Shown: piece by piece, positions 18,747-27,800 of the stretch
How positions within the stretch are numbered: position 1 is the first letter of the stretch
Layout of the letters: each line of letters starts with the position of its first letter
NCBI RefSeq assembly: GCF_041624475.1
Contig: NZ_JBFJUX010000002.1
Location: forward strand, 1 to 64,000
From: Litorivivens sp041624475
GTDB taxonomy: Bacteria > Pseudomonadota > Gammaproteobacteria > Pseudomonadales > Spongiibacteraceae
Reading direction: 5' to 3'
Length of the DNA stretch: 64,000 nucleotides
Notes under the pieces: model-generated
The model's input: the letters and a program-made list of their open reading frames with translations, nothing else
Database searches by the model: none
Told to the model about the DNA's origin: nothing
Made by a program: the position numbers and the translations under genes

Positions 18747-20210
18747 ATGAAGCTATTAAAGTTTTTCCTGCTGGCTCTGATACTACTCACTGTGGTTGTG
18801 CTTGTGCGAACCGTCAGTTTCAAACCGGAGCTTTCTGAAGACGTTGCAGGTATTGAGCTGGGTGAGTGGGATGAGCAGGCATTAGCACAAGGCCTGGCAA
18901 AGGCGCTCACGTTCCCCAGTGTTTCTACTGCGGACTATCAGTCGTTTGACTATGAGCCCTTCACGGAGCTGCGTAGCTTTCTGAAGCAGCGCTTTCCCCG
19001 AACCTTTGCCGAGATTCCTCACGAGCTGATCAACGACGCGACCTTGCTGTTTCGCTGGCAGGGGCAAGATACCGAGCGCAATCCCATACTGTTGCTGTCT
19101 CATCAGGACGTCGTGCCGGTTATTCCCGGCACGGAAGAGGAGTGGACGTACCCACCCTTTTCTGGAACGATTGCCGACGGATACATCTGGGGTCGCGGCG
19201 CGATCGATGACAAGGCGGGCGTACTGGGCATTCTGGAAGCCGTCGAACGGCATCTGAGAGAAGGCTTTGTGCCGCCTCGTACCATCTACCTCGCTTTTGG
19301 TCACGACGAAGAAGTGGGGGGTAATCGCGGAGCCGTGGTGATAGCTGACACACTGAAAGCGCGCGGCGAAACGGTCGACTTTCTGCTGGACGAAGGCGGG
19401 GTGATCGCTAAAGGCATGATTCCCGGTGTGGACAAACGTGTCGCTCTGATCGGCCCCGGTGAGAAAGGCTATGTGAGCCTGAAGCTCAGTGCTCGCGGTA
19501 CCGGCGGGCACTCGTCCATGCCGCCTATGCAAACGGCGGCAGGCAGTATTGGGCGCGCCGTGCACCGCCTGGAGCAGAATCCGTTTCCGGTTGATTTGGA
19601 GTACACCGTCGAGTTCATGCGTTTTCTCGGCGATGATCAGCCTTTCTATCAGCGCCTGTTATTTGCCAATGCCTGGTTGTTTTCACCCCTTCTGACATCG
19701 GTGTTGGAGAGCAATCCGGCGACCAACGCCGGCATGCGCACCACAACGGCGGTCACTATGTTGGAGGGGAGCGTGCAGGATAATGTCTTGCCGATAAAGG
19801 CGTCAGCGGTCGTCAACTTTCGTATTCTGCCCGGCGATACGGTGGAGTCTGTGATTGACCATGTAACCCGCGTAATAGACGACCCTGCCATTGAGGTGAC
19901 TCCCTATGACGGTTTTGGCAGTAACCCATCGCCGGTGGCCGATACGGCGAGTGCGGGTTTTCAGGTATTGAGTGATGTTGTTCGCCAGGTAAGCCCGGAT
20001 ACGCTGGTTGCGCCGCGCCTGGTAGTGGCCGCGACGGACGCCCGGCATTTCAATGAGGTGGCCACCAACAGCTTTCGTTTTATGGGGGTGGAAGTCGGAC
20101 CGCATGAATTGGCAGGGATTCATGGCACCGATGAGCGGGTTTCAGTAGCCAGCTATGCTGAAGCCGTAAAAATGTACTACGCCCTGATTGCCCGTTCGGG
20201 AGAGCTATAG
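18747..20210 (+). CDS. M20-family zinc peptidase (CPS1/PM20D1-like)
   Basis: A 487-residue protein with an N-terminal membrane anchor or uncleaved signal (KLLKFFLLALILLTVVVLV). Metal ligands are visible: LLLSHQDVVPV (His119, Asp121), GRGAIDDKAG (Asp154), GHDEEVGG (catalytic Glu188 and ligand Glu189), and a late GIHGTDERV histidine. The dimerisation lid contains GTGGHSSMPP. It resembles yeast carboxypeptidase S and animal PM20D1, which cleave dipeptides or N-acyl amino acids. The anchor puts it in the periplasm. It follows the TonB-dependent receptor gene closely and probably shares its transcript. Its stop shares CTATAG with the opposing antiporter gene. Confidence 0.87.
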   Translation: MKLLKFFLLALILLTVVVLVRTVSFKPELSEDVAGIELGEWDEQALAQGLAKALTFPSVSTADYQSFDYEPFTELRSFLKQRFPRTFAEIPHELINDATLLFRWQGQDTERNPILLLSHQDVVPVIPGTEEEWTYPPFSGTIADGYIWGRGAIDDKAGVLGILEAVERHLREGFVPPRTIYLAFGHDEEVGGNRGAVVIADTLKARGETVDFLLDEGGVIAKGMIPGVDKRVALIGPGEKGYVSLKLSARGTGGHSSMPPMQTAAGSIGRAVHRLEQNPFPVDLEYTVEFMRFLGDDQPFYQRLLFANAWLFSPLLTSVLESNPATNAGMRTTTAVTMLEGSVQDNVLPIKASAVVNFRILPGDTVESVIDHVTRVIDDPAIEVTPYDGFGSNPSPVADTASAGFQVLSDVVRQVSPDTLVAPRLVVAATDARHFNEVATNSFRFMGVEVGPHELAGIHGTDERVSVASYAEAVKMYYALIARSGEL

Positions 20211-21695
20211 AGCCCGCTCTCCCTCTCGCACTGGCACAGGGTCAGTGTGTGGCGGCTGTTCGCTCCCCGCAATATGTTCCACTTTCCAGCCAAAACGCAT
20301 CACCAGCACTGTCATTAACGGGCTGATCAGATTAAAAAAACAAAACGGCAGATAGGTCAGGGTACCCACGCCGAGCACAGTAGCGTGGTAAGCACCGCAA
20401 GTATTCCAGGGTACTAGTACGGAGGTTACGGTGCCGCTGTCTTCCAGAGTGCGGCTCAGGTTCCTAGGCGTCAGCCCATACTTTTTATAAAGTTCAGGAT
20501 ACATTCTTCCAGCGATTAGCAAGGTCAGATACTGCTCCGAAGCGGTCAGGTTAAGAACGCCGCAGGTGCCGGACGTTGTGGCTACCAGAGACGTGGGTCC
20601 ACGTACCAATCGGTTTAAGCCGGTCAGCAGGCTGCTTAGACAGCCTGAGGCCTCCATCAAGCCGCCGAATACTACGGCACATAGAATTAACCAGATCGTG
20701 TTCAGCATACCGGCCATGCCGGAGGTGGAGAGCAGGTCGTCACTGAAGGCATTGCCCGTCACGATACTGGTTTCAGACACTATCGTAGCGGTCAGTCCGC
20801 GGTAGAGACCGATCCAGTCTTCGGAGCCCCCAATCTGGTAGACCAGCTCGCTTTGAAACAATAGCGAGCACAGGGTGCCAAGCAGGGTAGCGAATAGCAT
20901 CAGGGGGAGGGCGGGCATTTTCCGAATAATGGCGATGACAACCAAAAGCGGCACCAACAGCAGCCAGGCTGATGTGTGCACGCTCGTGTTGATGGCATTG
21001 ATCATTTCGGCTGACTGGGCAATACGACCATCCGCCGTGTGGGTCAGGCCAAGAGCGATAAACAAGGCAAGTGCAATAAGGAAGGAGGGCACGGTGGTCA
21101 GAAACAGGTAGCGCACATGGTGAAACAGATCGACCCCACAGACGCCGGAAGCCAGATTGGTTGTATCAGAAAGCGGTGAAAGTTTGTCGCCGAAATACGC
21201 ACCCGAAATCACCGCGCCGGCGGTCACCGGCAGGCTCATACCCAAGCCCTCGCCTGTCGCCATCATGGCGACACCAATCGTAGCGGCGGTGGTCCAGGAA
21301 CTACCAACGGCCGTCGATACAATGGCGCAGACAAGGGCTGCGGCGGCGTAAAACCACGCCGGATCAGCCAGCTTCAAACCCATGACGATCAGGGTCGGCA
21401 CGATACCGCTGACCATCCAGGTGCTGGCCATAGCGCCGATAAGCAGCAGCATAAGTATTGGCATCAGCGCAATAAACACCACTTTGAGCATGCCGTCCTG
21501 CAGGACGACCCAGCTAGCGCCATGCCGCAGTCCGATAAGTGCCGCCATAACGCCGGCGAGTATCAGCGCGATCTGGTTCGGGCCTTCAATGGCGCTGTCC
21601 TCAAAGAGGGCGACGTTGATCGCTAGCAGTAACAGCAGCAGTGCCAGAGGCAGCAGAGCAAGCTTAAGCGAGGGGGAGGTTGGGGGCGTGGGCAT
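20205..21695 (-). CDS. Na+/H+ antiporter, NhaC family
   Basis: A 496-residue, very hydrophobic protein with about 11-12 membrane segments. Family landmarks are AVGSSWTTAATIGVAMM, the DTTNLASG segment (GAYFGDKLSPLSDTTNLA), and the C-terminal EDSGTVTSVLVPWNTCGAY, all characteristic of NhaC-type carriers. These exchange Na+ (or substrate pairs such as malate/lactate in some relatives) for protons at the inner membrane. A marine, salt-exposed life would fit. It is transcribed alone, convergent with the M20 gene and divergent from the GST-like gene. Confidence 0.87.
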   Translation of the reverse strand: MPTPPTSPSLKLALLPLALLLLLLAINVALFEDSAIEGPNQIALILAGVMAALIGLRHGASWVVLQDGMLKVVFIALMPILMLLLIGAMASTWMVSGIVPTLIVMGLKLADPAWFYAAAALVCAIVSTAVGSSWTTAATIGVAMMATGEGLGMSLPVTAGAVISGAYFGDKLSPLSDTTNLASGVCGVDLFHHVRYLFLTTVPSFLIALALFIALGLTHTADGRIAQSAEMINAINTSVHTSAWLLLVPLLVVIAIIRKMPALPLMLFATLLGTLCSLLFQSELVYQIGGSEDWIGLYRGLTATIVSETSIVTGNAFSDDLLSTSGMAGMLNTIWLILCAVVFGGLMEASGCLSSLLTGLNRLVRGPTSLVATTSGTCGVLNLTASEQYLTLLIAGRMYPELYKKYGLTPRNLSRTLEDSGTVTSVLVPWNTCGAYHATVLGVGTLTYLPFCFFNLISPLMTVLVMRFGWKVEHIAGSEQPPHTDPVPVREGERAL

Positions 21696-21847
21696 GGTTG
21701 AGAAGCCAGTAGCGTTTGTCGCAGTATAGCAGCCAGAAAAGTGAAGCCCAGATTGGAACCCGGTTCGCCTGTATGGATGATGCTGGTAAGGGAGTTCCGC
21801 TCAATACTGTGAGAGGATGAAACCGACAAATAAGAGCAGAGGTGCCT

Positions 21848-22600
21848 ATGGATTACGTCAGTGTTGAGCAGGCCCGCGAATTGGGTGGATTGCGTCTGGT
21901 GTTATGCGCTGGTACGCCCGGCGTCTGGGGAGAGGCGATAAAAGCGGTGCTTGCCCACAAAAAGATAGCCTATACGCCGGTATTGCAGGAAGTGGGGGGC
22001 GAAAACTGCGCCTTGCGGGAATGGACCGGGCAGACCAGTGCGCCGGTTATTGTGGATGCAGACAATCGTCAGCACATACTCTGGGAGAGCATGGTTTTGC
22101 TGGCTGAACAATTGGCCCCAGAGCCGGCTTTGATTCCCGCATCGCCGGATCAGCGTGCTTTGCATTTTGGCCTGTTAAGAGAAGTTGCGGGGGTGGAAGG
22201 TCTTGGCTGGAACCGCCGACTGCAATCCATTGCCCTGTCTGGCGGGCCGTCAGCGAATCCGGTATTACAGCGCCTGGCGGACAAGTATGGCTATAGCGAA
22301 AAGGCCGTCGCGCGCTCAGAGGAACGGACCGTCGAAATACTGTTGCTACTGTCTGCTCAACTTCAGAACCACGGCCCCTATTTTTTTGGCGATCAACTTT
22401 CGGCCCTCGATTTTTACACCGCTATTTTTATTGGCGTTATGATCAATCCACTGCCGGATGACCTTATCCCCATGCCCAAAGGTATGCGCGCTGGCTTTGC
22501 TCATCCCTCGCCAGCGATAGTCGAGGCGCTCGATTCTCATTTGCTGGATCACCGGGATCGGATGTTTGAAAGGCATATCCAGACGCCGCTGGATTTCTAG
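21848..22600 (+). CDS. Glutathione S-transferase-like protein
   Basis: From ATG 21848 (AGAGG 5 bp upstream; a GTG at 21842 is less likely) the protein has 250 residues. The N-terminal half is thioredoxin-like, with the GST-typical segment TSAPVIVDADNRQHILWESMVLLAEQL, where the cis-proline (SAPV) and ES pair normally bind glutathione. The C-terminal half is helical with FFGDQLSALDFYTAIFIG, matching the GST N-capping motif. A usual N-terminal catalytic Ser/Cys/Tyr is not obvious (LCAGTPGVWGEA), so activity may be altered. Substrate is unknown. Confidence 0.7.
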   Translation: MDYVSVEQARELGGLRLVLCAGTPGVWGEAIKAVLAHKKIAYTPVLQEVGGENCALREWTGQTSAPVIVDADNRQHILWESMVLLAEQLAPEPALIPASPDQRALHFGLLREVAGVEGLGWNRRLQSIALSGGPSANPVLQRLADKYGYSEKAVARSEERTVEILLLLSAQLQNHGPYFFGDQLSALDFYTAIFIGVMINPLPDDLIPMPKGMRAGFAHPSPAIVEALDSHLLDHRDRMFERHIQTPLDF

Positions 22601-22683
22601 CTAGACAGATAACGACATCGCATGTCGTGGTTGTTATCTCGGCAGGTTTCTAATATGGAGCTAAAATTGATAAGGAGCGGTGA

Positions 22684-23457
22684 ATGAAAAATCTGTTTTC
22701 GATCGCGGGAAAAGTTGCGGTGGTCACCGGGGGGTCGCGTGGTATTGGCGCCATGATCGCCAGAGGGTTTCTTGAAAATGGTGTCAAAGTTTATATCAGT
22801 GCGCGCAAGGAAGAGGAACTCAAGGCAACCGCGCAGGAACTGTCAACACTGGGTGAATGCATACCGATAGTGGCAGACCTCGGTTCTCAGGCGGGAACGG
22901 AGGCCTTCGCAAAAGCCCTGCAGGATAGGGAACCGAAAATAGATATCCTGGTGAACAATGCTGGTGCCAGCTGGGGTGCGCCGCTGGATGACTTTCCCGA
23001 AAATGGTTGGGACAAGGTCATGCAGGTCAATGTGAAGTCGATCTTTTTTCTAACGCAAAAACTGTTGCCGCAACTGCGTGCAGCAGGCACGGGGGATGAC
23101 CCTGCACGAGTCATCAATATTGCGTCGATAAACGGCATTACAAACCCGAAACTTGAAAACTACTCTTACTCTGCCAGTAAAGCGGCGGTGATTCAGTTGA
23201 CCCGTCATATGGCAGCTGACGTAGCCAAGGACAACGTCAATATTAATGGTATTGCGCCTGGATTTTTTCCTAGCAAAATGACCGCCTACCTTATCGATGA
23301 GGTTGCTGAAACTGCGCCCACGGCTATTCCGCGTGGTCGGATGGGACAGCCGGAGGATATCGCTGGAACAGCTATTTACCTGAGCTCGCGTGCTTCGGCC
23401 TGGATGTGTGGCCACACGCTGGTGCTTGACGGAGGTTCTGTGGCGCAGGCGGGCTGA
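22684..23457 (+). CDS. Short-chain dehydrogenase/reductase, RhlG-like
   Basis: A 257-residue classical SDR with an AAGGAG ribosome binding site. The cofactor motif is TGGSRGIG (15-22); an Arg after the first strand (ISARK) suggests NADPH. NNAG is at 91-94. The catalytic residues are Ser148 (INIASIN) and Tyr162-x3-Lys166 (YSASK). The C-terminal MGQPEDIAGTAIYLSS...GHTLVLDGG is standard. The sequence resembles RhlG, the NADPH-dependent beta-ketoacyl reductase of Pseudomonas, including NNAGASWGAPL. Reduction of a ketoacyl or other keto substrate is likely, but no rhamnolipid genes are nearby. It may be co-transcribed with the GST-like gene 83 bp upstream. Confidence 0.85.
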   Translation: MKNLFSIAGKVAVVTGGSRGIGAMIARGFLENGVKVYISARKEEELKATAQELSTLGECIPIVADLGSQAGTEAFAKALQDREPKIDILVNNAGASWGAPLDDFPENGWDKVMQVNVKSIFFLTQKLLPQLRAAGTGDDPARVINIASINGITNPKLENYSYSASKAAVIQLTRHMAADVAKDNVNINGIAPGFFPSKMTAYLIDEVAETAPTAIPRGRMGQPEDIAGTAIYLSSRASAWMCGHTLVLDGGSVAQAG

Positions 23458-23704
23458 CTCACAGAACGATAGCTGGGTCATAACGGTGGCTTGGACAATT
23501 TAACTCCTCTCGCAGTGGCGGCAGGGCTTGCTGTGTTGTCGCGGTGAGCTCTGATAGAACTGAATACCTTCGCTATGAAATAAAAAATGCACTACGATAA
23601 CTGAGCTGTCGTGATACGTTGAGGATATCTTGGGTCGGGCAGGTTCGGGGCTCGCTGAAGGTGTACCTAACCCGCAATGGTGTCGTTATGAGGCTAGTAA
23701 ACTT

Positions 23705-24733
23705 ATGAAATCCGCCATTCCCACGCCTGACGAAGATAAGCGGGTCAAAGCGCTGAAATCTCTGAATATCGTCTTCTCACCGGCTGAAGAGCGTTTTGAT
23801 CGTATCACCGCCCTAGCCAGTAAGCTGTTTGACGTGCCGATTGCCTTAATAAGTTTGGTTTCCGACGATATCCAGTGGTTCAAGGCCAGCTGTGGACTTG
23901 ATGCGGATCAGACGGGAAGAGACGTCTCCTTTTGTGGACATGCGATTCATCAAGAGGATGCATTCGTTGTCGAAGATGCACTGTTGCATCCCCACTTCGC
24001 AGACAACCCGCTAGTCACCGGACCCCCGCATGTGAGGTTTTATGCCGGGCAGCCGCTGGCTTATCAGGGGTACATGGTCGGTACGCTTTGCCTGATTGAT
24101 CATATACCCCGCAAGCTCGAAACATCGGACCTGGAAACGCTACGACAGCTTGGCAGCTGGGTTGAGAACGAGCTTAATGCGCAACAGCCGAAAACCGCTG
24201 ACCGGGTTGTGTTGAATGAGCTCACCGAGTCCGAACGCGAAAAATTACAGGATCCTCAAACCCGAATGCTGAACCGCGCGGGGCTCCAGCGTGTTATGGG
24301 GCGCGTGTTGGCCGATTCTCGCTCGGAATCGTTAATGGCTGTGCTGAAGTGTGCTGAAGATAGAGGCGATTTGCCATTGGATATTGCCGCTACATCGAAC
24401 CGTGAAACTGCGCGCCGCATACGAAGCCTAACGGGTATTGACGATATTGTGGCCCACCTTGGTGGGGGCGAGTTTTTTCTGTTTAGCCCTGATATTGATA
24501 GTGCTACTGCTGACTTGTTGTTGCGTCGACTTAGCGCCCGCCTCAACGAGACTGTCATGATAAATGCTCAGGCACTCGAGCTAAATTACTGCATTGGCGC
24601 GGTTAAGGGCAGAGTGCCTGCGGGTGCGTTGTTGGACCAAGTTCAGGAGAGGTGCACATCTGCGCTAGAGGCCACGGAGGCAGCTGCTCCCAGTGGACTT
24701 AAAGTTCTTGAATGGCCGTCAGTAGCACCATAA
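23705..24733 (+). CDS. GAF-domain protein with degenerate GGDEF domain
   Basis: I start at ATG 23705; the frame extends to TTG 23630. The protein has about 342 residues. Residues 20-160 are a GAF domain of the type often fused to signalling enzymes (VPIALISLVSDDIQWFKASCGLD, FCGHAI, FYAGQPLAYQGYMVGTLCLID). Residues 178-335 follow the GGDEF fold: DPQTRMLNRAGL corresponds to the usual DxLTgLxNR, and the signature is GGGEF (253-257). The third position, normally Asp or Glu for metal binding, is Gly, so diguanylate cyclase activity is unlikely. It may sense or bind a ligand or nucleotide instead. The gene converges on the polymer operon's last gene with a 95-bp gap. Confidence 0.78.
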   Translation: MKSAIPTPDEDKRVKALKSLNIVFSPAEERFDRITALASKLFDVPIALISLVSDDIQWFKASCGLDADQTGRDVSFCGHAIHQEDAFVVEDALLHPHFADNPLVTGPPHVRFYAGQPLAYQGYMVGTLCLIDHIPRKLETSDLETLRQLGSWVENELNAQQPKTADRVVLNELTESEREKLQDPQTRMLNRAGLQRVMGRVLADSRSESLMAVLKCAEDRGDLPLDIAATSNRETARRIRSLTGIDDIVAHLGGGEFFLFSPDIDSATADLLLRRLSARLNETVMINAQALELNYCIGAVKGRVPAGALLDQVQERCTSALEATEAAAPSGLKVLEWPSVAP

Positions 24734-24828
24734 GTCTACAAAACCAACATTTGCGCCGTCTGCTTGTACAAAACATGGCCAGTAATGCCTGACTTCGTTA
24801 TTTGCCGCAGAAAAGCCATCCAAAATCT

Positions 24829-27800
24829 TTAGGTGCTTGTGATCTGCTCTGTAGGCTTTCGTCGTCCGAGTTTACGAGCGCTGCGAAGCCAACGCAGCAT
24901 TTCTGGTAATGCCTGCTGCAAACGCTGTTGTGCTCCGATGACGAACCATCCACCTTTTTGGCGTTTGGTCAGCTTCTGTAACTCTAAAGCAGCTTTGGCT
25001 ACACTAATGCGCTCACGGCCTAGCTCTCGGTAAATCAGGTTGGCGCGCTGTCGCCGTGATATCGCATCGCCAGCGTCCAGCAGAGATTCGATAAAGGCCA
25101 GGCTGGTCGACAGTATGCCCGAAATGTTGGCTGACTCTGTGTTGCTTACTGTGCTCTGCAGCTGCTCTGACAACGCCTGCTCGATGACGTTGAGCTCCGC
25201 TTGGAAAAGCTCTGTTTGTGCGGCTGCAGACTCTCGAATAAGCGAGCAAACTTCACGCACTGTTTCTTCGCATAAGAGGTTGTATTCCTGGAAGCTGGCC
25301 AAGGTTCGCAGCCCCTGTTCTGCGGGGCCAAGGTCGCCCTTGCGGTAGGGGGAGGGTTTGTATTTGTCCAGACGCGCTTGTAATTCACTGCTTGCATCAT
25401 CCCAGCATGCTGTCATCAGCATTGCGCATGCCCGCGCACAGCTCTCCCAGGCTTGCCAGGCATACACGTAGTCCAACCCGGTACCCTTGATGTTCTGCAT
25501 GCCCATTATTCGATTCTGGTAGCCAGGTGGCGTATTGTCATAAATTTCCTGGATGATGTTATCGCCGGTGGCGTGCTCGTTCTCGATGACAATTACATGG
25601 CTATAGAACCAGCTCCACAGCTGGTCACGAAATTTATGATCAAGCGTCTCTGACGGTTGGGCGTGTTGCACCTCGGTGGCTAGCGCCTCGAAGCTTGCCA
25701 GTTCTTCGAGGTACTGGCTGAGAAATCGCGCGACATCATCGCCTACACTCTGCGAGTGCGTCGCGGCCACCGCTTTGGACAAGTCAGGCGGCGATTCTAA
25801 CCAACGTTCAATATCGTCTGCTATTTCCTGCGCGCCGATGCCCTCCAGCATGGCAAGCAGGCGCAGGCGCACCATTTCTATGCTTGTCGGGATGCGGCGA
25901 GCATGTGCCTCAGCGGTCAGGATCTGCAGTGGTGTGTCGGCTTCCTCTGCATCAGGCCATAGTGTCTTGGTGTCTGCAATTTCCTGCCAGGCCTCTTTCA
26001 TATAGCTCTGGAGACCATCCAGATTGGTTCCAATCAGTACATGTCTGTCGGCACTGACATCTTTGACGAGTATTGATGCAAATACTCTTGAGCGGGCGAT
26101 TCGATCGGCTCGGTTATTAACCACGGTGGAGGTCCAAACTCCGGGGCTTTTCAGGGGATCGTGGTCTGCGAAGCCCATGCGCTGCCAATTTCCCATGCAG
26201 CCCAGCCTTTCGTTAGCGGACATGCCCATGACAAATTCGAGGCAGCGCGTCTGCCGCTGTGCCAAAGGATAGGACTTCAGTACTCCCAGATCTGGTATCA
26301 CATTGTCCGCCATTTCTTTAAGAGCATAGTCACGGGGCACTCCGACCTGGGCAGCTGTAGCGCAGACCAGAGCCATATTGAGGGGATGCTCCTCGTAGGG
26401 GAAGCGCTCCAAAAGATCGGGTGTGATCAAACCCGCTTCCAGCCAGCCGGCCTGAATAAACTCGGTGCCAACCTGAGTTGCCTCCTGCTCCAGCAAGGGC
26501 GTCATCTGTTCTTCGGTGGAAATGAGTGTGCTGTTTTCAGGTACGAAGTTCTGCATGACCTGCGGGATGTTAATGCCGGCTGGCCCCTGTAGATCTTCGT
26601 GGTCGGGGTATGTGTTGCAGATCGTTGCCAGATCATCCTGCATCCATTGTCGTTGCAGTGTATGAACGTAGGAGGGGGTAAGGCCCATACACTCCCATAG
26701 AAACACTTCGCAGCCCAAATCGCGGGCAATCCGCATAACGCCGACTTGTTCCCAAATTGTTGCTTTGTCGTAGGGACGAAACAAAAACAGCTCGCGAGTA
26801 CTGCCATAGGCATGGCCGTGTACAAACATTGCTTCACAACCCGTAGTCTTGGAAACAATATTCAGCCCCAGCGAGTTAAACAAGGCAGCTTTGAGTCTTT
26901 CAGTACCCGATTTTCCTCGTGTGCCCCAGCCGCCAATCACTAAGGGCACACTTCGTCGGTAAGCTCGCATTTGAAAGTTGACGAACATGTGTCGGCCGAA
27001 AAAGAGAGCGCCTATAGCAATCAGAAAAGCAACAAGTTCACGGAGTGAATTCTGGTAAATAGATACGAAGTACTCAGCAAAGGACTCTAAAATTTGCGGA
27101 GGAATCACAACGACACTGGTGCCGAAAAAACGTTTTACGGAAGGGTCCTCTGAATAACGCAGTGAGCCCTTGGTGTCATGACTGCTGAATTCGATGCCAA
27201 TGCCATATTTCCGCAAGGCTGCAACATAGCCACGAGGTGATTCCGAGCGTCGTGAATGCCAGTTTCTCAGTTGCGATAGGTGAGATACGTCGCGACTAAG
27301 TTTAATGCGGGTGTTCAGCCGTTTTAAAAGAGAGTGGGGAGGGTTTATCGTGGTAACTCCTTCACTTGAATACAATCGCATCGGGCGACTGCTCAACCCG
27401 CAGGCAGAAATGACCTGATCGACCAGAGGTAGATAGGGACGCCAGCCGCCTTCCTCGTTATTGAAAAGTGGCTCGCCAGGTACTTTTGTCTCGCTCAGTT
27501 CCGCCATGATCTGACTTTGTGCTTGAACGCGTGATGGGTAATGTCGGCCTATTGTGTGCTGGAAGGCCTGTCGTTTGTCGCTTGAGGGATGACGGGTTTC
27601 GTGTAGGAAACGCCAGATGCGGAAACCAAAACGATCGTGTTTAAGTATGCGCGCGCGCCCATTTTTTAAGGTCAGGTCGAACCCACAATCACGTTGTGCT
27701 TGAACGGCCAGCAGACGGGCCAGGACATCTTCCGTCAGTTCCGGGTCTACCTCAAGGTATAAGGTTTCGCCAGAGCGCAGTGCGGCAACCTGTTCTCGCA

